Source: Pseudomonadota bacterium (GTDB lineage: Bacteria; Desulfobacterota; DSM-4660; Desulfatiglandales; B25-G16). From it: 5,226 nucleotides of DNA. This document shows, piece after piece, positions 1-5,226 of this stretch (the stretch's first letter is position 1; the number at the start of each line of letters is the position of its first letter). The notes under the pieces are model-generated. The model was given only the letters and a program-made list of their open reading frames with translations, was not told the DNA's origin and searched no databases. The stretch is from contig JADFWK010000049.1 of the NCBI GenBank assembly GCA_015223015.1, forward strand, positions 1 to 5,226, given 5' to 3'. The position numbers and the translations under genes are program-made.

Positions 1-19
1 AAAGAGATACTGTTTGCCC

Positions 20-2311
20 ATGAGTAGCGAATTTGAAAGTCAGCGTTCTCCTGGGCAGAAATTGAACAGAAAGATGCTAGCATCCTTATTGAAAGCGATT
101 ATTGGTAATCAGGCTGAGAGAGGCCTTTCTGGTATCATAGCGGGGATTTTTACTTTGGTATGTATGGTCTTTATAGACTCTCCCGTGGTAGACGGCCGCA
201 CTCTGCTTGGAGGTGAATTACTTCCCTGGCATATTACCGCAAATACGATAAGTGCCTCAGCAGAAACGAATGTTATCACAGCAGAGGGAGAGGTAGTTGT
301 TTCCAAGGGAGAGCAAACTCTGAGGGCAGACAGGATCGTCTATAATAAGGAGTCTGGGTTGCTCAGTGCAGAGGGCAACGTTGACCTGTTAACAGCGGGT
401 GATATTCTCAGGTGCGACAAAGGATTATTTAATCTCAAGGATAAGACAGGCTATATACTTAACGGGAGTCTTTTCCTGAGAACCAATCACTTTTACGTTA
501 GGGGAAAAGAGATAAGAAAGACAGGCCCTGAGACTTATAGTATCAAAGGGTGCAAGATTACCTCGTGCGATGGGGAAGCCCCTGACTGGTCCATTACCGG
601 ATCAGAAGTCGAGGTGACCCTTGAAGGCTACGGTACTGTAAAGCACGCAGCCTTTTTTGTGCGGCATATCCCTCTTCTGTATTTCCCCTACATTATCTTT
701 CCAGCTAAAACAAAGCGGCAGACCGGCGTTCTTGTGCCAAGCGCAGGGTACTCTCAGAGGGATGGGTTTGAGATCGAAATCCCCATATTTTGGGCCATAT
801 CTGATCAAACTGACGCCACCTTTTACGAGCGCTATATAGAAAAACGGGGTCTCATGCAGGGACTCGAGTTTCGGTATGTCACCGGTGTTGACTCTAAAGG
901 GATGTTTTTGTTTGATATCCTTTCTGATAAAAAAGAGCAAAAGGATCTATACAACGAAGATGATCTCAAGATTAGCCCCTTTCCCAGGACTAATCAAACA
1001 CGATACTGGCTGAGAACACGTTCTGACCAGCAACTCCCCTATGATATAGGTGTGAAGCTCGATGTAGATTTCGTCAGCGATTATGATTACTTGAGAGAAT
1101 TCGAGGAACCTTCTGTGGGTCCTGAATACATGGTGAGGCTGGATGAAGAATTTGGTAGACCCCTCGGAGAGGCTGAGTCACCTTACAGACGTTCGGCCTT
1201 ACTGATTACGAGAAATTTCCAGGATTACTCTATTCAGGCTTCGAGCACTTATTACGAGGACCCAAAGCGCCCCCAAGAGAATACAACTCCCCAACCTCTG
1301 GCGGATCTAGGGTTCACCATTCTTCCAAAAAGGATCTATGGTCTCCCCTTTTACTTCTCCCTTGAGTCTGGCTATGGTTATATTTACAGGGATACGGGGC
1401 CAAAGGGACAGAGAGTGGCTCTTGCTCCCTCTCTCAGTTATCCCATATGGTCTATTCCTTACGTAGCTCTGGAACCATCGGTCACGTATTTTGTCACATA
1501 CCAGCGGCTTGAGGAATATCAGGGTTATAAGGGTCAGCAGACAAAGGATGCATACGAACTGGGGCTCCGGTTACACACGACAATAGAAAAAATTTTTCAT
1601 ATCAAGCAGGGAAACATAAAGAGGCTCAAACACAAATTTCAACCGGTGCTCTCATATACCTTGAGGCCATATCCGGATGAGGAAGAGTATACCTCTTGGT
1701 TTGAGCCGGTGGATGTATTGGATAGACTCAACGTGATTTCCCTTTCTCTTGACAATTACCTTGATGCGCGCAGGGAAGATGAAAGAGGCAGGCCCTCGTT
1801 CTCGCAGGTTGCACGTCTCCGTCTTACCCAAGGCTACGACCTTGATGAGGCCAGAAGGGAGACGATGCCCGGTGAAGAACGAAAGCCTTTTGATCCTCTG
1901 CAAGCAGCGCTGAGTTTAACCCCCTATCCAGCACTTGACCTCTCTGCTCGTGCTGACTGGGATCACTATAACCATTATATCTCATCCGGGAGTGTTACCC
2001 TGGATCTGGCCGTTGAAAGGGGTGCGAACAAACAGGATAGATACAGGATAGATTATGAGTATATCAGGGATTATTCCAAAAGCCTGAGTTACGATGCGGC
2101 AATAAACCTGCTGTATGGTTTCTCCGTTGGAGCAAGCGGGAAAAGGGATCTCACCATCAAGTACGATATTAAGAACAGCTATTGGATAGATTACCAGTCT
2201 CAGTGCTGGGGCATAAGGCTCCTCTATGAGAATCTGGAGAGTGACAAAAGAATAATGTTTGCCTTTAGACTACTGGGTTTCGGGGAACTAGGTGATCTCA
2301 AGGTGTATTAA
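20..2311 (+). CDS. lptD: LPS-assembly protein LptD (OstA/Imp), outer-membrane LPS translocon
   Basis: LptD, with the lipoprotein LptE, inserts lipopolysaccharide into the outer leaflet of the outer membrane at the end of the Lpt bridge. Numbering from the ATG at 20 (763 aa), residues 35-52 are a hydrophobic signal-type segment, about 70-185 form the periplasmic OstA/LptA-like jellyroll (start WHITANTI), and the rest is the beta-barrel, rich in alternating aromatic strands. The family-typical junction is clear: a C-x4-C pair at 178/183, PDWSI, IPLLYFPY near 217-224, then QTGVLVPSAGYS and a RG...LEFRY segment. Only one cysteine (C729) occurs near the C-terminus, where E. coli has an adjacent pair. 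The start is uncertain: the frame is open to the left edge, TTG at 14 and ATG at 20 lack a strong ribosome site, and ATG at 74 would give a more ordinary signal peptide. Length is normal for the family. It converges on lgt with overlapping stops. Confidence 0.95.
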   Translation: MSSEFESQRSPGQKLNRKMLASLLKAIIGNQAERGLSGIIAGIFTLVCMVFIDSPVVDGRTLLGGELLPWHITANTISASAETNVITAEGEVVVSKGEQTLRADRIVYNKESGLLSAEGNVDLLTAGDILRCDKGLFNLKDKTGYILNGSLFLRTNHFYVRGKEIRKTGPETYSIKGCKITSCDGEAPDWSITGSEVEVTLEGYGTVKHAAFFVRHIPLLYFPYIIFPAKTKRQTGVLVPSAGYSQRDGFEIEIPIFWAISDQTDATFYERYIEKRGLMQGLEFRYVTGVDSKGMFLFDILSDKKEQKDLYNEDDLKISPFPRTNQTRYWLRTRSDQQLPYDIGVKLDVDFVSDYDYLREFEEPSVGPEYMVRLDEEFGRPLGEAESPYRRSALLITRNFQDYSIQASSTYYEDPKRPQENTTPQPLADLGFTILPKRIYGLPFYFSLESGYGYIYRDTGPKGQRVALAPSLSYPIWSIPYVALEPSVTYFVTYQRLEEYQGYKGQQTKDAYELGLRLHTTIEKIFHIKQGNIKRLKHKFQPVLSYTLRPYPDEEEYTSWFEPVDVLDRLNVISLSLDNYLDARREDERGRPSFSQVARLRLTQGYDLDEARRETMPGEERKPFDPLQAALSLTPYPALDLSARADWDHYNHYISSGSVTLDLAVERGANKQDRYRIDYEYIRDYSKSLSYDAAINLLYGFSVGASGKRDLTIKYDIKNSYWIDYQSQCWGIRLLYENLESDKRIMFAFRLLGFGELGDLKVY

Positions 2312-3093
2312 GGGGCTTTTTCCATGGGCGGCCTAAAGTATAATAAGACCAAACCACTGATACCCATCAACACAGAGAGAATCTGGCCCATGGTCAAAAA
2401 AGAAAAGACAAATCCAAGCTGTGGATCTGGTTCGCGGGAAAACTCTACAGAGAACCTGAAAATACCATAGAGGATAAGAAATAGGCAAAAAAGCGTTCCT
2501 TTTTTCAAAGGGAAATCCTTTAACCACCACAGGATTGAAAAAAGGAGTACCCCTTCAAGGAAAGACTCATAGAGTTGGGAGGGATGCCTTGGAAGAGCGC
2601 CACCTGAGGGGAAAACCATTCCCCAGGGCACCGTGGTTACCCTACCATAGAGCTCGGCATTAATAAAGTTGCCAAGTCTGCCGAGGCCCAAACCGATAGG
2701 AACTGTTACGGCAACAAGATCGGCCAATCGCCAGAAATCGGTTTTCCGTGTTCTTGTGTAAATGAGGCCCGAGAGGATAATACCAATGAGCCCGCCGTGA
2801 AAAGACATGCCCCCTTCCCATATGGAAAAGAGTTTTAATGGATGGCTTATGTACAAGGGGAGATTGTAAAAGATAGCGTAACCGAGGCGGGCGCCAATGA
2901 TAAGGCCAACTATGAGAAACAAGAAGAGATCATCTACTACCTTGATATCAATGTCGAGCCTTTTTTTTCTTATTTGATATTTCACCAGAAGATAGGAGGC
3001 CAGGAAGCCAAGGATATACATGACCCCATACCAGCGTATTTGAAGGGGACCCAGGGTAACTATTGTTGGGTTTATGGATGGATAGGTCAACAT
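2308..3093 (-). CDS. lgt: Phosphatidylglycerol--prolipoprotein diacylglyceryl transferase
   Basis: Lgt moves the diacylglyceryl group of phosphatidylglycerol onto the lipobox cysteine of prolipoproteins in the inner membrane, the first step of lipoprotein maturation. With the start at 3093 the protein has 261 aa, slightly shorter than E. coli Lgt, and is a multi-pass membrane protein. Visible motifs are WYG (21-23), the GGMSFHGGLIG loop with H99, the Lgt signature GRLGNFINAE (138-147, with R139, N142 and E147), HPSQLYES (170-177) and RFSVE (R213, E217), which match the regions holding the essential Arg and Glu residues of E. coli Lgt. The frame stays open for 63 more codons up to 3282, but that extension is not membrane-like and precedes the conserved N-terminus, so the internal ATG is preferred. 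A GGTG (complement of 3102-3105) lies 8 nt before this ATG. A run of eight A on the coding strand lies in the KKR codons after the first membrane segment; the frame is intact. Confidence 0.96.
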   Translation of the reverse strand: MLTYPSINPTIVTLGPLQIRWYGVMYILGFLASYLLVKYQIRKKRLDIDIKVVDDLFLFLIVGLIIGARLGYAIFYNLPLYISHPLKLFSIWEGGMSFHGGLIGIILSGLIYTRTRKTDFWRLADLVAVTVPIGLGLGRLGNFINAELYGRVTTVPWGMVFPSGGALPRHPSQLYESFLEGVLLFSILWWLKDFPLKKGTLFCLFLILYGIFRFSVEFSREPDPQLGFVFSFLTMGQILSVLMGISGLVLLYFRPPMEKAP

Positions 3094-3170
3094 CTGTCTT
3101 GCACCAAGTTTAAAGATAGCATAATCAGATACAGAAAAAAATTTAAAAAGTGCATTAGTACATGTATTCT

Positions 3171-3186
3171 TACATAGATTTATGTA
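3171..3186. repeat. AT-rich inverted repeat TACATA-GATT-TATGTA
   Basis: Two perfect 6-bp arms (3171-3176 and 3181-3186) flank a 4-base loop. A further self-complementary TACATGTA lies just upstream at 3159-3166, so the word TACAT occurs at 3159 and 3171 and its complement ATGTA at 3162-3166 and 3182-3186. In the untranslated region between two divergent genes this could be a protein binding site or simply AT-rich sequence. No known regulator consensus was recognised. Confidence 0.35.
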
Positions 3187-3257
3187 TCGGAATTGGTTTA
3201 TTGATTCTACTTGAAAGGCACTTTTGTGGGCTCTGAGCTTGCACGGAATGGGTATCC

Positions 3258-3274
3258 TGACGTCAAATACGTCA
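3258..3274. repeat. TGACGTCA palindrome with a repeated ACGTCA half-site
   Basis: TGACGTCA (3258-3265) is a perfect 8-bp palindrome. ACGTCA recurs at 3269-3274, nine bases after its first copy at 3260-3265, and TGACG (3258-3262) also pairs with CGTCA (3270-3274) around a 7-base spacer. The element lies 38 bp before the methyltransferase start, a plausible operator position, but nothing else supports a regulatory role. Confidence 0.3.
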
Positions 3275-3311
3275 TAGAACATACGAATTAGAGCACCGAG
3301 GTTCAGGTTTG

Positions 3312-4703
3312 ATGAATATCAGAAAGGGAGATACCGTAGAATTAACCATAGAAAAGATGGCATATGGCGGCCGGGCACTCGCTTATCATAATAGTATGGC
3401 GATTTTTGTGGATAAGACTGTCCCGGGTGACAAGGTTACCGCAAGGGTTACCAGAGTCAAAAAGAACTTTGCCGAGGCGCGGCTTCTGGAGGTTTTAGAG
3501 GTCTCGCCGCATAGAGCTATTGCCCCCTGTCCCTATAACGATTATTGTGGTGGTTGTAACTGGCAATTTATTGACTATGAGAAACAGTTGGAATACAAAC
3601 ATGCCTTTGTTGAGGATTCACTTTACCATATCGGCAAGGTGGCTGATGTTCCCATACATCCTATTTTACCGTGTCCGCAGATATTTGGGTACAGAAATAA
3701 GATGGAATTCTCCTTTTCAGATAGAAGATGGCTTTTACCTACAGACAAAGATTGCAAAGAAGACGATCGGCATTTTGCACTCGGCCTTCACGTACCGGGG
3801 ATTTTTGATAAGATCATTGATCTTGAGGGGTGCCTCCTCCAGAAGGAAAGGGGAAATGAAATATTGCGGGAGGTTAAGGAATACGTAAAGGGGAGCGAAC
3901 TGCCGGTCTATGGACTGAAGAGTCACCAGGGATTTTGGCGTTACCTCGTGTTACGACACTCCCACTACTTTGATGAATGGATGGTGAATTTAGTGACGAG
4001 TGAGGAGAGAGGTGCCGCACTTCAGCCCTTGATACCAATCCTGAGGGATCGCTTCAGTGAAATCGCCTCGCTCGTAAATAATATCAACACAAGAAGAGGG
4101 GGCACAGCTGTTGGTGAGTGGGAAAGAACTCTTGCAGGCAGGAGCAATATTCGGGATAAGATAGGGGAGTTGACCTTTGAGATCTCGGCACATTCCTTTT
4201 TCCAGACGAATACCGCCATGGCAGAGAAATTGTATCAGCGAGTAAAAGATTTTGCTTCTCTCACAGGGAAGGAGACTGTTTTTGATCTCTATTGCGGGAT
4301 TGGGACTGTTTCCCTGTTTCTGGCATCCTTGGCCTCAAAGATAATTGGCATGGACATATCCGATAGTGCAACAGAAGATGCAAAGAGGAACTGCCAGTTG
4401 AACGGGGTTGATAACTGTGAATTCCTTTGCGGAGATGTTAAAGTGCTGTTGTCCCAAGTAAGCATTCATCCAGACCTGTTAATCACTGATCCACCAAGGG
4501 CAGGGATGCATAAGAAGGTCATAGACCAGATCAATCAACTGCTGCCTGATAGGATTATCTACATTTCCTGTAATCCTTCAACATTGGCCAGAGATGTTGC
4601 GTTGTTAAAAGAGCGGTATCGGGTAGAAGAGGTCCAGCCCCTTGACCTGTTTCCAAACACCCATCATGTTGAGTCTGTGGCAAGACTGGAGAGGAGCTCA
4701 TAG
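3312..4703 (+). CDS. rlmD: 23S rRNA (uracil-5-)-methyltransferase, RumA/RlmD family
   Basis: This S-adenosylmethionine-dependent enzyme makes 5-methyluridine in RNA; for RlmD the target is U1939 of 23S rRNA. Numbering from the ATG at 3312 (463 aa), an N-terminal TRAM domain covers about 1-60. The [4Fe-4S] ligands are C73-x5-C79-x2-C82 with a fourth at C174 (LEGC). SFFQTN (Q298) belongs to the catalytic domain, DLYCGIGT (325-332) is the SAM-binding motif I, and DPPRAG starts at D393. The nucleophile is C420 in YISCNPSTLARD, and the general base is E454 in the closing NTHHVESVARL signature. TRAM domain and Fe-S cysteines argue against TrmA, which lacks both. The exact uridine (U1939, U747 or both, as in RlmCD) cannot be read from the sequence. 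TTG at 3309 is an alternative start, but the ATG next to it fits GAGGT at 3298-3302 better. No terminator hairpin follows, so transcripts may continue into rpsU. Confidence 0.93.
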   Translation: MNIRKGDTVELTIEKMAYGGRALAYHNSMAIFVDKTVPGDKVTARVTRVKKNFAEARLLEVLEVSPHRAIAPCPYNDYCGGCNWQFIDYEKQLEYKHAFVEDSLYHIGKVADVPIHPILPCPQIFGYRNKMEFSFSDRRWLLPTDKDCKEDDRHFALGLHVPGIFDKIIDLEGCLLQKERGNEILREVKEYVKGSELPVYGLKSHQGFWRYLVLRHSHYFDEWMVNLVTSEERGAALQPLIPILRDRFSEIASLVNNINTRRGGTAVGEWERTLAGRSNIRDKIGELTFEISAHSFFQTNTAMAEKLYQRVKDFASLTGKETVFDLYCGIGTVSLFLASLASKIIGMDISDSATEDAKRNCQLNGVDNCEFLCGDVKVLLSQVSIHPDLLITDPPRAGMHKKVIDQINQLLPDRIIYISCNPSTLARDVALLKERYRVEEVQPLDLFPNTHHVESVARLERSS

Positions 4704-4716
4704 GAAAATAAAAATA

Positions 4717-4744
4717 TTGACAATTGCCTGGTCACATATATAAT
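4717..4744 (+). promoter_or_regulatory. Consensus sigma-70 promoter for rpsU
   Basis: A perfect -35 box TTGACA (4717-4722) and a perfect -10 box TATAAT (4739-4744) are separated by 16 bp, one less than the usual optimum. The bases just upstream (4704-4716) are A/T-rich, like an UP element. Transcription would start near 4751 and give an rpsU leader of about 150 nt. The promoter begins only 13 bp after the methyltransferase stop codon, so rpsU can be expressed independently of it. The call rests on sequence match alone. Confidence 0.78.
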
Positions 4745-4824
4745 CCAGATAACTTCTTGTGTTTGTAATTGATTGATTAAAAATGGAGAAGAGGCTGTTT
4801 CACTCCATATATACTCCAAAAGGG

Positions 4825-4833
4825 GGAGGTGAT
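4825..4833 (+). promoter_or_regulatory. Displaced Shine-Dalgarno sequence of rpsU
   Basis: GGAGGTGAT is an exact complement of the conserved bacterial 16S rRNA 3' tail (ATCACCTCC). It ends 66 nt before the rpsU ATG, and no ATG or other well-placed start codon lies 5-12 nt after it. The 20 nt immediately before rpsU contain no purine-rich Shine-Dalgarno word. The intervening RNA can fold so that GGAGGT (4825-4830) is brought within 6 nt of the ATG. Part of it can also pair with CTCC at 4814-4817. Confidence 0.55.
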
Positions 4834-4893
4834 TTCTCAAAGAGGCTAGGAACTTGGAAGGGAAAGCGATCCGGGTTCTTAGTTGCTTGAATC
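4831..4893 (+). promoter_or_regulatory. Long hairpin between the Shine-Dalgarno and the rpsU start
   Basis: The core is 15 consecutive pairs between 4844-4858 and 4870-4884, five of them G-U, closing an 11-nt loop (4859-4869). The stem continues downward through an A43/G85-type mismatch (4843/4885), pair 4842-4886, a bulged A at 4841, pairs 4837-4840 with 4887-4890, a 3-nt bulge (4834-4836), and pairs 4831-4833 with 4891-4893. That gives about 23 pairs in all. The base of the stem directly follows GGAGGT and ends 6 nt before the rpsU ATG. The pairings were checked by hand; no folding energy was computed. Confidence 0.55.
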
Positions 4894-4899
4894 TAGCAT

Positions 4900-5085
4900 A
4901 TGAAAGTAATTGTATATGATAATCAGATAGAAAAAGCTATCAGAGATCTTAAGAGGAAGCTTTCAAAGGAGGGTTTCTTCTCGGAGATAAAGGAAAGAAG
5001 GTTTTACGATAAGCCAAGCGTGCAGAAGAAAAAGAAGCAGGCAAAAGCTGCCAAGAGACTCCGAAAGAAGGTAAGAAAGTTTTAG
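4900..5085 (+). CDS. rpsU: Small ribosomal subunit protein bS21
   Basis: bS21 is a small basic protein of the 30S subunit, located near the anti-Shine-Dalgarno end of 16S rRNA and important for initiation on natural mRNAs. The 61-aa product aligns along its length with the family: MKVIVYDNQIEKAIRDLKR at the start, KEGFFSEIKERRFYDKPS in the middle (FYDKP at 35-39), and a Lys/Arg-rich tail. It is about 10 residues shorter than E. coli S21 and ends at the KVRKF tail, a common length outside enterics. ATG at 4900 is the only sensible start, since in-frame stops lie at 4888 and 4894. It has its own consensus promoter, and its ribosome binding site is unusual (see the displaced Shine-Dalgarno and hairpin). 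The dnaG and rpoD genes that follow rpsU in E. coli are not seen within the 141 bp left in the window. Confidence 0.96.
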   Translation: MKVIVYDNQIEKAIRDLKRKLSKEGFFSEIKERRFYDKPSVQKKKKQAKAAKRLRKKVRKF

Positions 5086-5102
5086 CCTTGCTGTTCCTCA
5101 AG

Positions 5103-5124
5103 TTGGTTATCTAACCGGCCCGGT
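5103..5124 (+). terminator. Possible weak hairpin terminator after rpsU
   Basis: GGTT (5105-5108) pairs with AACC (5113-5116) around ATCT, extended by two T-G pairs. An overlapping alternative, ACCGG/CCGGT (5114-5118 and 5120-5124), is followed by TGTTTATT. Neither has a strong stem plus a clean U-run, so this is at best a weak intrinsic terminator. It lies 17 bases after the rpsU stop codon, where one would be expected. Confidence 0.25.
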
Positions 5125-5129
5125 GTTTA

Positions 5130-5184
5130 TTCGCCTTCGCCAAAATACCCTGCAGCTTGCTGCAGGGATGAATGGCGGGGCGAA
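5130..5184. repeat. Outer inverted repeat around the central palindrome
   Basis: TTCGCC at 5130-5135, repeated in tandem at 5136-5141, is the complement of GGCGAA at 5179-5184. GCC (5139-5141) also faces GGC (5174-5176). Together with the central palindrome this could form a two-tier imperfect stem. The left arm has a second possible partner: CGCCTTCGC (5132-5140) is an exact complement of GCGAAGGCG (5203-5211). Confidence 0.45.
5148..5167. repeat. Perfect 9-bp palindrome CCCTGCAGC-TT-GCTGCAGGG
   Basis: The two 9-bp arms are exact complements. With the two middle bases this makes a 20-base palindrome that would fold as 8 bp with a CTTG loop. There is no T-run after it, so a terminator is unlikely. 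It is the centre of a set of nested inverted repeats (5130-5225) and resembles intergenic REP-type palindromes. A resemblance to repeats near REP-associated transposases is recollection only, and no transposase is visible here. Confidence 0.7.
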
Positions 5185-5186
5185 CG

Positions 5187-5225
5187 CGCCGAAGCTTGAA
5201 CAGCGAAGGCGGGTTGGCTTCGGCG
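5187..5225. repeat. GC-rich inverted repeat at the right edge
   Basis: CGCCGAAGC (5187-5195) and GCTTCGGCG (5217-5225) are perfect 9-bp complements separated by 21 bases, which contain GCGAAGGCG. The repeat reaches the last bases of the window, so the element probably continues beyond it. Confidence 0.5.
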
Positions 5226-5226
5226 A

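Larger units (their letters stand above)
3094..3311. promoter_or_regulatory. Divergent intergenic region between lgt and the rRNA methyltransferase
   Basis: This stretch must hold the start signals for lgt (leftward) and the methyltransferase gene (rightward). I found no pair of good -35 and -10 boxes for either gene. For lgt, the minus strand has a possible extended -10, TGCTATCTT, about 17 nt before the start codon; this is weak. For the methyltransferase, GAGGT at 3298-3302 ends 9 nt before the ATG and is a reasonable ribosome binding site. The region also has two sets of short symmetrical words listed separately, which could be operators. The left half is very AT-rich. No small gene is evident apart from the implausible extension of the lgt frame. 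Confidence 0.5.
4751..4899 (+). promoter_or_regulatory. Structured 5' leader of the rpsU mRNA
   Basis: This is the predicted untranslated leader from the likely transcription start to the rpsU ATG. It holds an ATGGAG/CTCCAT 6-bp inverted repeat (4783-4788 and 4803-4808), a second CTCC at 4814-4817, a very strong Shine-Dalgarno word, GGAGGTGAT (4825-4833), and a long hairpin between that word and the start codon. Its length and structure resemble ribosomal-protein autoregulatory leaders, but I do not recognise it as a named family. A 35-codon open frame (4783-4890) lies in it without a ribosome binding site. Confidence 0.5.

Noticed and set aside
602..940. A 112-codon minus-strand open frame inside lptD.
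   Set aside because: It lies antisense to the most conserved LptD segment (LLYFPY to LEFRY) and has no family resemblance.
2487..2505. A6-G ... C-T6 inverted repeat inside lgt, resembling a terminator or slippage site.
   Set aside because: It encodes the conserved-looking KKGTLF segment in frame, the stem is almost all A-T pairs, and the reading frame is intact through it.
2842..3177. A 111-codon plus-strand open frame opposite lgt.
   Set aside because: It is the antisense shadow of the well-supported lgt gene, shows no recognisable protein features and no ribosome binding site.
3094..3282. A 63-residue N-terminal extension of Lgt, since the minus-strand frame is open to 3282.
   Set aside because: The conserved Lgt N-terminus begins shortly after the ATG at 3093, the extension has no membrane or family features, and the shorter form has a normal Lgt length.
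4854..4919. A 21-codon TTG-started frame overlapping the rpsU start, downstream of the strong Shine-Dalgarno.
   Set aside because: The TTG lies 20 nt after the Shine-Dalgarno, too far for normal initiation, and it falls within the main hairpin stem; the peptide has no recognisable character.
5109..5219. An integron attC-like pair: ATCTAAC (RYYYAAC) at 5109-5115 and GTTGGCT at 5213-5219, with palindromic DNA between.
   Set aside because: GTTGGCT breaks the GTTRRRY consensus at one base, the inner pairing has a 15-base asymmetric gap, and nothing else about the locus suggests an integron.

Overview
The window looks like chromosomal DNA of an LPS-bearing Gram-negative bacterium of moderate GC content. 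LptD places the organism among bacteria with an LPS outer membrane. The gene mix and the GC-rich palindromes at the right end remind me of the former Deltaproteobacteria (Desulfobacterota/Syntrophia type), but that placement is an impression, not a demonstrated result. Four protein genes are well supported, and no tRNA, rRNA, CRISPR array or insertion-sequence transposase is visible.

Layout. From the left edge to 2311 (+) lies lptD, the outer-membrane LPS translocon. Facing it on the minus strand is lgt (2308-3093), prolipoprotein diacylglyceryl transferase; the two stop codons share the palindrome TTAA. A divergent intergenic region (3094-3311) with short palindromes separates lgt from an m5U rRNA methyltransferase of the RumA/RlmD type (3312-4703, +), which has a TRAM domain and Fe-S cysteines. 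A 196-bp leader region (4704-4899) follows, with a consensus sigma-70 promoter and a structured 5' UTR, and then rpsU (4900-5085, +), ribosomal protein bS21. The right end (5086-5226) is non-coding and packed with GC-rich inverted repeats that run to the window edge.

How the genes relate. lptD and lgt both serve envelope biogenesis: Lgt modifies lipoproteins, and LptE, the partner of LptD, is a lipoprotein in the bacteria studied. The methyltransferase and bS21 both belong to the ribosome.

The most interesting signal is the rpsU leader. The start codon has no Shine-Dalgarno sequence at normal distance. A 9-nt exact complement of the 16S rRNA 3' tail lies 66 nt upstream, and the sequence between can fold into a long hairpin whose base ends beside that Shine-Dalgarno and 6 nt before the ATG. 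This suggests a hairpin-bridged, possibly regulated ribosome binding site for bS21, a protein that itself sits next to the anti-Shine-Dalgarno on the 30S subunit.
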